From positions 3,374-67,373 of the forward strand of contig CAYXWM010000006.1 in the NCBI GenBank assembly GCA_964468805.1: a stretch of DNA of 64,000 nt, read 5' to 3'. Made by a program: the position numbers and the translations under genes. A model generated the notes under the pieces. It ran no database searches. It saw only the letters and a program-made list of their open reading frames with translations, and was not told the origin of the DNA. Positions within the stretch are counted from its first letter, which is position 1; every line of letters starts with the position of its first letter. Source of the stretch: CAYXWM01 sp964468805 (lineage in GTDB: Bacteria > Bacillota > Clostridia > Lachnospirales > WRBF01). Positions 32,098 through 40,673 of the stretch are shown one piece after another.

Positions 32098-33639
32098 ATG
32101 CTCTTGAAATTCACAAATTTAACCCCAATTAATGGGTTTGACAGTACAAATTTAAATAATGCAAGACAAAATAACTATGCTTGGTCCATGAGTGAATTGG
32201 ACAACTTCATTTATGTGGGTACCGGAAGAAATATCCTTTATAATATTATCAAGCAACTTGAGCCGGGAACGAAAATTCCCGATTTGATTAAACCCGATCC
32301 GGTTGATAATCGGGCTGAAATTTGGCGTTATGATAAAGACGGGTTAATTGATTGGCAACGTGTTTACAAGGCTCCCGCCGATTCAGGCATTACCGGATTC
32401 AGATTTATGATAAATCATATTCCTTTTGGCGGCAGCCCTGCCCTTTATGCCGCAAGTTACGGTAACAGTGTAAAAGTATTGAAATCAACAAACGGAGTTA
32501 ATTGGTTTATATTGCCCGGTAACTTGGCGGGTACTTCATCCAGAGCTATGGTCAATTTTAGGGGCAAGTTGTATATGTCTACTGTTGACGAAAGCAGCTC
32601 AAGTGAGATTCCGTATTTATACAGCAGCCCGGACCCTGAGTTTTTCCCTTGGAGACTTATCACAGACGTTAATGACCCGGATTTTGACCCGGAACAAAAC
32701 CCGAAAGGTGCTATAAGCAATATGGCTGTTTTTAATAACAGGCTTTATGTTGCCACCAGCAGTTCGGAGGGTGCAGCGGTTTGGAGAACAAACGGGCACG
32801 AACCGAGAATGAATGACTGGACATTGGTTGTAGACAACGGTTTTGGCGACCCGGCTAATGTATATACTCTTAGCATAGGGGTATTTAAAGATCATCTCTA
32901 TGTAGGCGGAACAAAACAATTGCCCTTGGCTTGGTTTATTCCTATGGGTTGCGACATTGTAAGAATTGATAAACGTGATAATTGGGAGCTTGTTGTTGGC
33001 GGAAATCCGTTTATTCCGGTAGGCTCACTTGATCAATGTTGCCACTGTCATCATGACGACTATCGCCGCCGCATAGGCTCCGGTTTCAACAATCCATTCA
33101 ACGTATATGCTTGGCAAATCCAAGAATATAAAGGGAAATTACTGATAAGCACCTTTGATGATTCAAGTAACATGGAGGTAATACTCACTACTCTTCTAGC
33201 AAACAGAGAAGCGTTGTATGAAATAATAGGTGTATTAATCACTGATATATTAATCGAAATTTATTTGAGTGTTGTAGAAATCCTGCGAGCTATACACTAT
33301 CCAATAGGATTCGACTTGTATGTTTCGGGTGATGGAGTTAATTTTAAACCCGTAACCTTAAACGGGCTTAATAACCCAAATAACTACGGCGGAAGAATGC
33401 TTTTTGTGGATAAGTATTATGGATTATATCTGGGTACTGCCAATCCTTTCCAAGGTTGCGAAGTATATAAAATCAGAGAATTTGACAACTGCCATGAAAG
33501 CTATCTCGGTGATGAGCATTACGCAAATCTATGGAAGGCAAGAGATATTTTACTTGAAAAATACAGCTTGATAGAGGAACACATGCCTACTATCCTGAAA
33601 TTTATGCCCGATAACGGATATAAAAACTTTATTGTGTAG
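32098..33639 (+). CDS. predicted beta-propeller protein of unknown function
   Basis: 513 residues, no named family recognised. About seven repeated modules of the type x-LYVGT/ATS...VWR: NFIYVGTGRN, ALYAASYGNSVKVLKSTNGVNW, KLYMSTVDE, RLYVATSSSEGAAVWRTNG, HLYVGGTKQ, KLLISTFDD, GLYLGTANPFQGCEVYK. This suggests a seven-bladed propeller like Asp-box or Kelch-type proteins. A CCHCHH cluster (residues 314-319) could bind metal. No signal peptide or membrane helix, so cytoplasmic unless exported otherwise. AAAGGAGG precedes ATG 32098. Monocistronic between two terminators. Confidence 0.7.
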   Translation: MLLKFTNLTPINGFDSTNLNNARQNNYAWSMSELDNFIYVGTGRNILYNIIKQLEPGTKIPDLIKPDPVDNRAEIWRYDKDGLIDWQRVYKAPADSGITGFRFMINHIPFGGSPALYAASYGNSVKVLKSTNGVNWFILPGNLAGTSSRAMVNFRGKLYMSTVDESSSSEIPYLYSSPDPEFFPWRLITDVNDPDFDPEQNPKGAISNMAVFNNRLYVATSSSEGAAVWRTNGHEPRMNDWTLVVDNGFGDPANVYTLSIGVFKDHLYVGGTKQLPLAWFIPMGCDIVRIDKRDNWELVVGGNPFIPVGSLDQCCHCHHDDYRRRIGSGFNNPFNVYAWQIQEYKGKLLISTFDDSSNMEVILTTLLANREALYEIIGVLITDILIEIYLSVVEILRAIHYPIGFDLYVSGDGVNFKPVTLNGLNNPNNYGGRMLFVDKYYGLYLGTANPFQGCEVYKIREFDNCHESYLGDEHYANLWKARDILLEKYSLIEEHMPTILKFMPDNGYKNFIV

Positions 33640-33705
33640 CCTTTGATAAAGATAATCCATTGTTCAAAGTTGTAGGGGATTATTACACGAACGCAAAGAA
33701 AAAAG

Positions 33706-33765
33706 AGGGCATTGCAAACACAGTCATGAATAATTATGTCCGTGTATTTGGCAATGCCCTTTTGG
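33706..33765. terminator. bidirectional terminator between convergent genes
   Basis: AGGGCATTGC / GCAATGCCCT arms with an A-run before and T's after, interior CAC/GTG pairing. Serves both 32098 (+) and 33772 (-). Confidence 0.75.
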
Positions 33766-33771
33766 GTATCA

Positions 33772-34044
33772 TTAAAAATATGTATTTCCGCCGAGAATAA
33801 AGTAGGTAGCAGCTAGTGTAATTAAAGCTGCCAAAGGAATCAATATTTTAAATTTAATGTGCTTTGTTTTGTGGCGAAAGGAATACATAGACAGAAAACT
33901 ACCCACGCCACCCAGCAAAAACGCAAACATCAGCAGGCTCGCTTCACTGATACGTCGCTTCCTTTTTATGGCAAAGTATTTATCCAAGCCAAACTGTATA
34001 AAGGTAATAAGGTTCCATAATAACAAGACATACAAAGGTTTCAT
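33772..34044 (-). CDS. DUF1294-family membrane protein
   Basis: 90-residue inner-membrane protein of unknown function. Family pattern visible: WNLITFIQFGLDKYFAIKRKRRISEASLLMFAFLLGGVGSFLSMYSFRHKTKHIKF, with the conserved D-K pair, R-I-x-E and F-R-H-K-T motifs. Three hydrophobic segments (about residues 2-20, 35-56, 66-85). An R1 repeat copy begins 25 bp upstream of its start codon. Confidence 0.85.
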   Translation of the reverse strand: MKPLYVLLLWNLITFIQFGLDKYFAIKRKRRISEASLLMFAFLLGGVGSFLSMYSFRHKTKHIKFKILIPLAALITLAATYFILGGNTYF

Positions 34045-34068
34045 AATTCTCCGTTTTTCTTTACGAAA

Positions 34069-34172
34069 TATAATGATTCCATTTAAACAGAGGACAAAAA
34101 TAATTGATTTTTTCCAACGGTTAAAGGGAAAAACGATTATTTTTGTCTTTCATCTTATATGGAATTAGTTTA
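34069..34172 (-). repeat. R1 palindromic repeat, full copy (inverted)
   Basis: Ends TATAATGATTCCA and TGGAATTAGTTTA. Its reverse complement aligns with 13238-13342 through ATGAAAGACAAAAATAATCG, ACCGTTGG and TTTAAATGGAATCA. Confidence 0.75.
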
Positions 34173-34226
34173 AAAAGATTTGGGGATTTTATCGCATCTC
34201 CGGGTTAAGGATATTTAATAAAATGC

Positions 34227-34255
34227 TTGCAATTGGCAAAAAGCTATGCTATACT
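34227..34255 (+). promoter_or_regulatory. promoter of rimP-nusA-infB operon
   Basis: TTGCAA 34227-34232, 17-nt spacer, extended -10 TGCTATACT (TATACT 34250-34255). Confidence 0.75.
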
Positions 34256-34284
34256 GAAAATATTAATTATTGCGTTGTCTTCGG

Positions 34285-34312
34285 GAGTGGGTCTAAACCC
34301 ACTCTTTCTGTT
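34285..34312 (+). terminator. leader hairpin upstream of rimP (attenuator-like)
   Basis: GAGTGGGT-CTAA-ACCCACTC followed by TTTCTGTTT, about 30 nt after the predicted transcription start and 340 nt before rimP. A hairpin of this kind often precedes rimP in Firmicutes; it could attenuate transcription of the translation operon. Confidence 0.6.
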
Positions 34313-34332
34313 TGTGTTAGAGCCAAAACCGG

Positions 34333-34461
34333 TATACTTAATTGAATAAGGATAGTAACAAAAACCATTCTTTGTAATCGGTTCGCTATTGCGTTTTTTA
34401 TGAAAAACGTAGGTCGCTCACCATTAAGCTTTTGTTACTGCTTAATCCGGCAATTAAGTAT
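34333..34461 (+). repeat. R2 palindromic repeat, full copy
   Basis: Begins TATACTTAATTGAATAAGG, ends CAATTAAGTAT, with GTAATCGGTTCGCTATTGCG and AGGTCGCTCACCATTA inside. It lies in the transcribed leader between the attenuator-like hairpin and rimP, so it would be part of the operon mRNA. Confidence 0.8.
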
Positions 34462-34649
34462 CTTTCTCCGGCTGTAATAAATTAATTTGCAATAACTTTT
34501 CCGGAAGGGAAAACAGGGGCTTGCCTCTGCCGTATAAAAGGTCGTTATATTAATTTATTATAAAATCCAAATAAATTTCGATGCCGGATTAACAGCCGTT
34601 GGTTTGCATTGCACAACGGCTACAGGCATAGCTTGAAAGGAATGATTAT

Positions 34650-35111
34650 ATGTCCGGCAACAACATTATTAAAACCGTAAGCGAATACCTTGTTCCCATT
34701 ATGGAAGAAGGCTCCTTGGAGCTTTACGATGTTGAATTTGTTAAAGAGGGACGAAACCGGTATTTGAGAATATATATTGACAAAGATACAGGCGTTACCA
34801 TCGACGATTGCGAATTTGTCAGCCGTAAAATCGAACAAATTTTGGACGAAACCGACCCTATCAGCGTACCCTATATTTTGGAGGTAAGCTCCGCAGGTAT
34901 AGAACGTACTTTCAGAAAAGAAAGCGATTACACCAAATATATAGGCTCAAACGTAGAAATCAAACTCTATGAACCTTTAAACAACAGAAGAAAATATGTA
35001 GGCGAACTACTGGGGCTTAAAGACGATGTTGTCTCCATTAAGGAAGAAGACGGAAGCGAAATCGGCTTTCCCAGACAAAACGTTGCAAAATGCAAACTGA
35101 AAATGTTCTGA
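34650..35111 (+). CDS. rimP: ribosome maturation factor RimP
   Basis: 30S-subunit maturation factor, 153 residues. LELYDVEFVKEGRNRYLRIYIDKDTGVTIDDCEFVSRKIEQILDETDPI and YILEVSSAGIERTFRKESDY (family motif EVSSPG-x-x-R, here SAG) identify the N-terminal domain; the C-terminal SH3-like part runs to KCKLKMF. Good site GAAAGGAA before ATG 34650. First gene of the nusA-infB operon. Confidence 0.95.
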   Translation: MSGNNIIKTVSEYLVPIMEEGSLELYDVEFVKEGRNRYLRIYIDKDTGVTIDDCEFVSRKIEQILDETDPISVPYILEVSSAGIERTFRKESDYTKYIGSNVEIKLYEPLNNRRKYVGELLGLKDDVVSIKEEDGSEIGFPRQNVAKCKLKMF

Positions 35112-35311
35112 TATATGACAGATGAGTAATTAAACAAAACAGTCCTTTTTTGTACGAAAATACGAACGCTTCGACGATTTTTCGTCACAAAAACAGATTG
35201 TATTAAAGTTAATTTACTTTACCGGTTGCATTAACATTCGCATTAATAATATACGATTAAATATAAAATTACAACCGTATTTTTTATCTTTATTAGGGAG
35301 GCGGTAGGAAA

Positions 35312-36646
35312 ATGAATAAAGGCACTGATTTAATTGAAGCTTTGAATCAGGTTGCAAAAGAAAAGAACATAGACAAGGAAATAATTTTTGACGCAATCGA
35401 AACTTCATTGGTATCCGCTTGTAAGAAAAATTTCGGAACTTCACAAAATATAAAAGTAATTATAGACAGAGAATTGGGCGATGTAAAAGTTTTTGCCCAA
35501 AAAGAAGTAACCGAAGACCCAACGGACTTGAATTTACAAATATCACTGGAAAATGCACGTAAAATAAGCCCTACTTATGAATTGGGCGATTTGGTGGATA
35601 TAGTGGTTACGCCGAAAAATTTCGGTCGTATTTCCGCTCAAACAGCAAAACAAGTGGTAGTGCAAAAATTCAGAGAAGCCGAACGTGAAATCTTGTATAA
35701 CGAATTTATTACCAAAGAAAAAGAAATAATGACCGGAATAGTCCAACGCAAGGACAGAAAAAATGTAATCATAGCCTTGGGTAAAATAGACGCACTCTTA
35801 CCCCAGTCGGAGCAAATCCCTGGGGAAGAATACGATTTTCAAAGCAGAGTCAAGGTTTACGTTTACGAAGTAAAACAAACAACAAAGGGACCGGTTATCA
35901 ACGTATCCCGTACCCATCCGGAATTGGTTAAAAAATTATTCGAACAAGAAGTACCGGAAGTTTCCGAAGGTATAGTTGAAATAAAATCCATTTCCAGAGA
36001 ACCCGGTATACGCTCAAAAATTGCCGTTTATTCCAATAACCCCAACGTTGACGCTGTGGGTGCCTGTGTAGGTCAAAACGGTTGTCGTGTTAATGTTATA
36101 GTTTCGGAATTACGAGGCGAAAAAATTGACATTATCAACTGGAGTGCCGACCCGAAACAATATATAGCCCAAGCATTAAGCCCCAGTAAAGTTTTGGCGG
36201 TGGCTTTAAACGAAGGCGATCAAAGTGCAAAAATCGTTGTTCCGGATAATCAACTTTCCCTTGCCATAGGCAGAGAAGGTCAAAATGCAAGATTGACAGC
36301 AAAACTCACAGGTTGGAGAATAGACATAAGAAGCCAAACCCAGGCAGAAGCCACAAACTTTATAAACTTCGAAGAAACCCAAGATTTTGGCAGAGATGAA
36401 GAATATGAAGACGATTTCGACGGTAACGCTGACGAAAATTATGATGAAAATTTTGAAGATGATTTCGAAATTACAGAAGATGACGAGTTTTCCGATGATT
36501 TTGATTTAACCGAAGAAGATAACAGGGATTTGGACGATGACTATCCGGAAGATTCCGAATTTGAAGATGACTTTGATTTCGATGAAGATTATTCCGGTGA
36601 GCCGGAAGACGAACCCCACGATTTGGAAGACGATTCAGCCAAATAA
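35312..36646 (+). CDS. nusA: transcription termination/antitermination factor NusA with acidic tail
   Basis: RNA polymerase-binding elongation factor. NusA N-terminal domain to about residue 130 (EALNQVAKEKNIDKEIIFDAIETSLVSACKKNF), S1 domain (EIMTGIVQRKDRKNVIIALGKIDALLP), then KH domains (IAVYSNNPNVDAVGACVGQNGCRVNVIVSELRGEKIDII and QLSLAIGREGQNARLTAKLTGWRIDI). 444 residues; after about residue 355 comes an Asp/Glu tail of roughly 85 residues with hardly any basic residue, in place of the AR repeats of enterobacterial NusA. GGGAGG precedes ATG 35312. Confidence 0.96.
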   Translation: MNKGTDLIEALNQVAKEKNIDKEIIFDAIETSLVSACKKNFGTSQNIKVIIDRELGDVKVFAQKEVTEDPTDLNLQISLENARKISPTYELGDLVDIVVTPKNFGRISAQTAKQVVVQKFREAEREILYNEFITKEKEIMTGIVQRKDRKNVIIALGKIDALLPQSEQIPGEEYDFQSRVKVYVYEVKQTTKGPVINVSRTHPELVKKLFEQEVPEVSEGIVEIKSISREPGIRSKIAVYSNNPNVDAVGACVGQNGCRVNVIVSELRGEKIDIINWSADPKQYIAQALSPSKVLAVALNEGDQSAKIVVPDNQLSLAIGREGQNARLTAKLTGWRIDIRSQTQAEATNFINFEETQDFGRDEEYEDDFDGNADENYDENFEDDFEITEDDEFSDDFDLTEEDNRDLDDDYPEDSEFEDDFDFDEDYSGEPEDEPHDLEDDSAK

Positions 36647-36697
36647 CGATTAATTCTGTCTGTTTGGAATAAATCTGTATTAAGAAGGTGAATCGGT

Positions 36698-36958
36698 TTG
36701 AAGAAAATACCTTTAAGAAAATGTGTGGGTTGCATGGAAATGAAGGAAAAAACCTCACTTATTCGTGTGGTACGCAGTCCCGAAGGTGAGATTTTTATAG
36801 ACAAAACAGGGAAGCATAACGGCAGAGGAGCTTATTTGTGTGCCGGTAAGGAATGTTTAAAGACAGCCCAAAAGAAAAAGTCTTTGGAGCGTTCCTTTAA
36901 AGCCCCTGTTTCCAAGGAAGTCTACGAAAGATTGGCAGAGGAGGCCGAAGGTGGATAA
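36698..36958 (+). CDS. rnpM: YlxR/RnpM RNA-binding protein
   Basis: 86-residue YlxR family (DUF448) RNA-binding protein, recently linked to RNase P modulation. IPLRKCVGCMEMKEKTSLIRVVRSPEG and GKHNGRGAYLCAGKECLKTAQKKKSLERSFK contain the GRGAYLC signature. TTG start 36698 with AAGGTG upstream. Between nusA and ylxQ as in other Firmicutes; overlaps ylxQ by 8 bases. Confidence 0.93.
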   Translation: MKKIPLRKCVGCMEMKEKTSLIRVVRSPEGEIFIDKTGKHNGRGAYLCAGKECLKTAQKKKSLERSFKAPVSKEVYERLAEEAEGG

Positions 36959-37286
36959 AAAAATTACTTCTTTGCTGAGTCTGTGTCAAAGAGCCGGTAA
37001 AATCAAAACCGGCGAGGACAGTTGCCTATCGGCTATTCGTTCCGGCGAGGCAAAGCTTATTCTTTTAAGCAGTGATGCTTCTGATAACACAAAGAAAAGA
37101 TTCAACGATAAAACCAAGTTTTATAATATCAAGCTGTTAACCATAGGTAACAGAGAGGAAATGAGCAAGGCAATAGGCAAGGAAAACAGGGTTACCCTGG
37201 CTGTTTGTGACGAACAGTTTGCAGCACAGATTATTATGCTACATGAAAGGACGCAAACGCATGAAATCGCAAGTATGAAAAATTAG
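36951..37286 (+). CDS. ylxQ: YlxQ, L7Ae-family RNA-binding protein
   Basis: 111-residue L7Ae/L30e-fold protein. ITSLLSLCQRAGKIKTGEDSCLSAIRSGEAKLILLSSDASDNTKKRF is characteristic, then LGxxxGKExRVTLAVCDEQFA-type end (here AIGKENRVTLAVCDEQFA). Binds kink-turn RNA in characterised relatives. GTG start inside the end of rnpM indicates translational coupling. Confidence 0.92.
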   Translation: MDKKITSLLSLCQRAGKIKTGEDSCLSAIRSGEAKLILLSSDASDNTKKRFNDKTKFYNIKLLTIGNREEMSKAIGKENRVTLAVCDEQFAAQIIMLHERTQTHEIASMKN

Positions 37287-37303
37287 GACACGGAGGTGGG
37301 CGA

Positions 37304-40264
37304 ATGCCGAAAGTTCGAGTGCATGAAGTCGCTAAACAATTAAAAATCAACAGTAAAATCTTAATAGATAAGTTGACTGATATGGGGATTGAGGTCAAGA
37401 ATCATATGAGCGCCATTGATGAAGGTCAGGCAAAAAATATTATAGAATACTATACAACAGGAATGAAACCACGCATGATGACAAACGAACCGAAAAATAC
37501 GGATAACACCAAACAAGAAGCCGAAACCAAAGTTACGCAAGCACCCGGTCAACAGGTGCAACAACCGGCATCACAGCAAACACAGGCAACACAAACACAA
37601 CACAGTCACCATAATCAACATAATCAACAAAATCAACAACGTAATCAAGGTTATAATAAAAACCGTCAGCCCGGCAGTTATGCAGGCAACCAATCTCAAC
37701 GAACGGACAACAGGCAACCGAGACAAGACAGACCTCAACACGACAGAACCCAACAAGGCGGTTCCGGTCAACAGTCTCAAAGGCCTCAATACGACAACAG
37801 ACAAAACAGACCTTACTCTGACAGACAACAACAGGGCGGTTCCGGTCAACAGTCTCAAAGACCTCAATACGACAACAGACAAAACAAACCTTACGGTGAC
37901 AGACAACAATCCCAAGGTCAAGGTCAAAGCCAAGGTCAAGGTCAAGGCTACAGAGGAGACAATCGCCAAAATCAACAACGCAGCTACTCCGACAATCGCC
38001 AACAAACCGGTACTTACCAAGGCAACCGTCAAGGTCAGCAAAGAGAAGGTTACAGCGGAAGCAAACCTCCTTATCAACAACGAAGCAATCAACAGGGAAA
38101 TGCTCCTCAACGCAGCCAAGGTCAACAATACGGTCAAGGCGGCAACCGTCCTCAAGGCCAAGGTCAAGGTCAAGGACAGGGACGTCCCAATAACCGAAAT
38201 TTTTCCGACCAAAAGGGTCCTCAAAGAAGCGGTCAAGGCTTCGGCAGATCCGGTGATTTTGGCGGTAAAAAATCCTCATTCCCGCTGTCAATACCGGTTC
38301 CTAAAATCGATGGAGAGCCTCCAAAAAAACGTATAGATCCCAGAAATGACCAAAAACCGCAAACGCCCTCCAAAAAGTCTCAAAAGAAATCCTTGAACGA
38401 AATTTTCCATCCAACACCCAAAAAGCCCAAAAAGCAAGCCAAAGCAGCGAAAAAGGCTTTGAAAGAGGCGGAATTGTTACAACAACAAGCTCAAGCAGAA
38501 ACAACCGAAGATATTTCTGTTGTTGTTTTGCCAAAATCCATGAAAGTTAAGGATTTCTCCGAAAAAATCAACAAGCCCGCTTCGGAAATAATAAAATTAT
38601 TAATGAAACGAGGCGTTTTGGCTAATATTAATCAAGAAGTGGATTTCCACGCCTTGGCTAAAATCGCCGAAGATTACGAAATAGTTGTAGAACGCGCAAC
38701 CGAAGTTGATATTTTGGGCGAAGCTTTTGCGGAAGAACTAGATGCTCCCGATGAATTGAAAGAACGTCCTCCTGTAGTTGTTGTTATGGGTCACGTTGAC
38801 CACGGTAAAACATCGCTCCTTGACTGTATCAGAAAGACTGCCGTTACTCAAACGGAAGCCGGCGGTATTACTCAACATATAGGTGCTTATACCGTTTCCA
38901 TTGACCAAAAGACAATTACTTTCTTGGATACACCCGGACACGAGGCATTTACGGCAATGCGTATGCGTGGTGCTCAAGTTACGGATATAGCCGTGCTTGT
39001 AGTTGCCGCAGACGACGGCGTTATGCCCCAAACCATTGAAGCTATAGACCATGCCAAGGCGGCAGGCGTTGAAATTATCGTAGCTATAAACAAAATTGAT
39101 AAACCGTCCGCAAACCCCGACCGTGTTAAACAGGAATTGGTAGAATACGGATTGTTGGTTGAGGATTGGGGCGGTCAAGTAATTTGTTCTCCCGTTTCAG
39201 CTACTACCGGCGAAGGTATAGACCATTTATTGGAAATGATTCTCCTTGTGGCGGAAATGAAAGAGTTAAATGCAAACCCCAACAAAAAAGCCAGAGGTAC
39301 CGTTATCGAGGCATTGTTGGATAAAGGACGCGGTCCTGTTGCAACCGTTTTGGTTCAAGACGGTACTCTTTCCATAGGTGACCCCATAGTTGCAGGTCAA
39401 GCCTTTGGTCGTGTTCGTGCCATGATGGATTACAAGGGCAAAAAGGTTAACAGAGCTTTACCCTCAATGCCTGTGGAAATTTTGGGTCTTTCCGAAGTTC
39501 CTCATGCAGGTGATGCATTCTATGTAGCACAAAACGAAAAACACGCTCGCCAAGTTGCCGAATCTCTCGTTGCACACGGTCGTGAAGAAATGGTTAAGGC
39601 TATGCCCCAGAAAGTATCCCTTGACGATTTGTTCTCTCAAATTCAGGCCGGTAACGTTAAAGATTTGAATATAGTAGTAAAAGCCGACGTACAAGGTTCC
39701 GTGGAAGCTATTAAAAACAGCTTGGAACGTCTTTCCAACGAAGAAGTACGTATTCGTACCATTCACGGCGGTGTTGGAGCAATAACCGAAACAGACGTTA
39801 TGCTTGCCTCCGCATCAAATGCTATTATTATCGGTTTTAACGTTCGTGCGGAAACTTCTGCCCGTTCGGTAGCGGAAACCGAAAAAGTTGACATAAGACT
39901 ATACAGAGTTATTTATAACGCAATTGAAGATATTAACGCAGCTATGAAAGGTATGCTTGACCCTGTATTTAAGGAAAAAATTATCGGTCATGCTGAAATC
40001 CGTCAAATCTTCAAGGCTTCCGGCGTAGGAAATATTGCAGGTGCCCATGTAACCGACGGTAAATTCACCAGAAACTGTCAAGTACGCATTACCCGTCAAG
40101 GTAAGCTTATTTACGACGGTACACTGGATGCACTCAAGCGTTTTAAAGATGACGTAAAAGAAGTAAACGCAGGGTTTGACTGTGGTTTGCTCTTTAATAA
40201 ACACAACGACATTATGGAACAAGATATAGTCGAAGGCTATATTATGGAAGAAGTACCCAGGTAG
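37304..40264 (+). CDS. infB: translation initiation factor IF-2 with Gln/Asn-rich N-terminal insert
   Basis: GTPase delivering initiator tRNA to the 30S subunit; 986 residues, long for a Firmicute. An IF2_N domain opens it (VRVHEVAKQLKINSKILIDKL). Residues ~85-310 are a low-complexity Gln/Asn/Gly/Arg stretch containing a 26-residue tandem repeat (SGQQSQRPQYDNRQN, period 78 bp from 37757 and 37835). A second IF2_N lies near 415-465, the G domain from about 487 (GHVDHGKT, DTPGHEAF, NKID), then domains II, III and the fMet-tRNA-binding C-terminus. The insert replaces the charged helical linker of other IF-2s. Confidence 0.97.
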   Translation: MPKVRVHEVAKQLKINSKILIDKLTDMGIEVKNHMSAIDEGQAKNIIEYYTTGMKPRMMTNEPKNTDNTKQEAETKVTQAPGQQVQQPASQQTQATQTQHSHHNQHNQQNQQRNQGYNKNRQPGSYAGNQSQRTDNRQPRQDRPQHDRTQQGGSGQQSQRPQYDNRQNRPYSDRQQQGGSGQQSQRPQYDNRQNKPYGDRQQSQGQGQSQGQGQGYRGDNRQNQQRSYSDNRQQTGTYQGNRQGQQREGYSGSKPPYQQRSNQQGNAPQRSQGQQYGQGGNRPQGQGQGQGQGRPNNRNFSDQKGPQRSGQGFGRSGDFGGKKSSFPLSIPVPKIDGEPPKKRIDPRNDQKPQTPSKKSQKKSLNEIFHPTPKKPKKQAKAAKKALKEAELLQQQAQAETTEDISVVVLPKSMKVKDFSEKINKPASEIIKLLMKRGVLANINQEVDFHALAKIAEDYEIVVERATEVDILGEAFAEELDAPDELKERPPVVVVMGHVDHGKTSLLDCIRKTAVTQTEAGGITQHIGAYTVSIDQKTITFLDTPGHEAFTAMRMRGAQVTDIAVLVVAADDGVMPQTIEAIDHAKAAGVEIIVAINKIDKPSANPDRVKQELVEYGLLVEDWGGQVICSPVSATTGEGIDHLLEMILLVAEMKELNANPNKKARGTVIEALLDKGRGPVATVLVQDGTLSIGDPIVAGQAFGRVRAMMDYKGKKVNRALPSMPVEILGLSEVPHAGDAFYVAQNEKHARQVAESLVAHGREEMVKAMPQKVSLDDLFSQIQAGNVKDLNIVVKADVQGSVEAIKNSLERLSNEEVRIRTIHGGVGAITETDVMLASASNAIIIGFNVRAETSARSVAETEKVDIRLYRVIYNAIEDINAAMKGMLDPVFKEKIIGHAEIRQIFKASGVGNIAGAHVTDGKFTRNCQVRITRQGKLIYDGTLDALKRFKDDVKEVNAGFDCGLLFNKHNDIMEQDIVEGYIMEEVPR

Positions 40265-40271
40265 GTGACTT

Positions 40272-40625
40272 ATGAAAACCGGTAATCGTATGACTCGTAT
40301 TAACGAAGAAATTATGAAGGAAGTTTCTCAAATAATCCGTGGCGAGCTTAAAGACCCCAGGATTTCCACAGTAACTTCCGTTGTAAAAGTAGATACTACC
40401 AACGACTTAAAGTTTTGTAAAATTTTTGTTTCCGTTCTGGGTGACGAAGATCAAAAAAAATCGGTAATGCAGGGCTTAAAATCAGCAGAAGGCTTTATTC
40501 GCAGACAAATTGCCCAACGCATTAATTTACGTAATACCCCCGAAGTGATTTTCGTCCGAGACGATTCAATAGAATATGTTATGAGAATGAATAAACTTAT
40601 AGAAGATGTAAACAAGAATTCTTAA
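40272..40625 (+). CDS. rbfA: 30S ribosome-binding factor RbfA
   Basis: Cold-adaptation and 16S maturation factor, 117 residues, KH-fold. RMTRINEEIMKEVSQIIRGELKDPRISTVTSVVKVDTTNDLKFCKIFVSVLGDE and LRNTPEVIFVRDDSIEYVMRMNKLI match the family. Starts 8 bp after infB with AGGTGA; hairpin AACAAGAA/TTCTTGTT overlaps its end. Confidence 0.95.
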   Translation: MKTGNRMTRINEEIMKEVSQIIRGELKDPRISTVTSVVKVDTTNDLKFCKIFVSVLGDEDQKKSVMQGLKSAEGFIRRQIAQRINLRNTPEVIFVRDDSIEYVMRMNKLIEDVNKNS

Positions 40626-40673
40626 TATGAGTTCTTGTTGCATCACATATAACAAGTTTTTTAGGAGGTTGCC

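Noticed and set aside
37533..38336. Long open frames on both strands inside infB (up to about 250 codons)
   Set aside because: They result from the repetitive Gln/Asn/Gly codons of IF-2, have no ribosome sites, and encode low-complexity Val/Leu/Cys- or Lys/Thr-rich strings.
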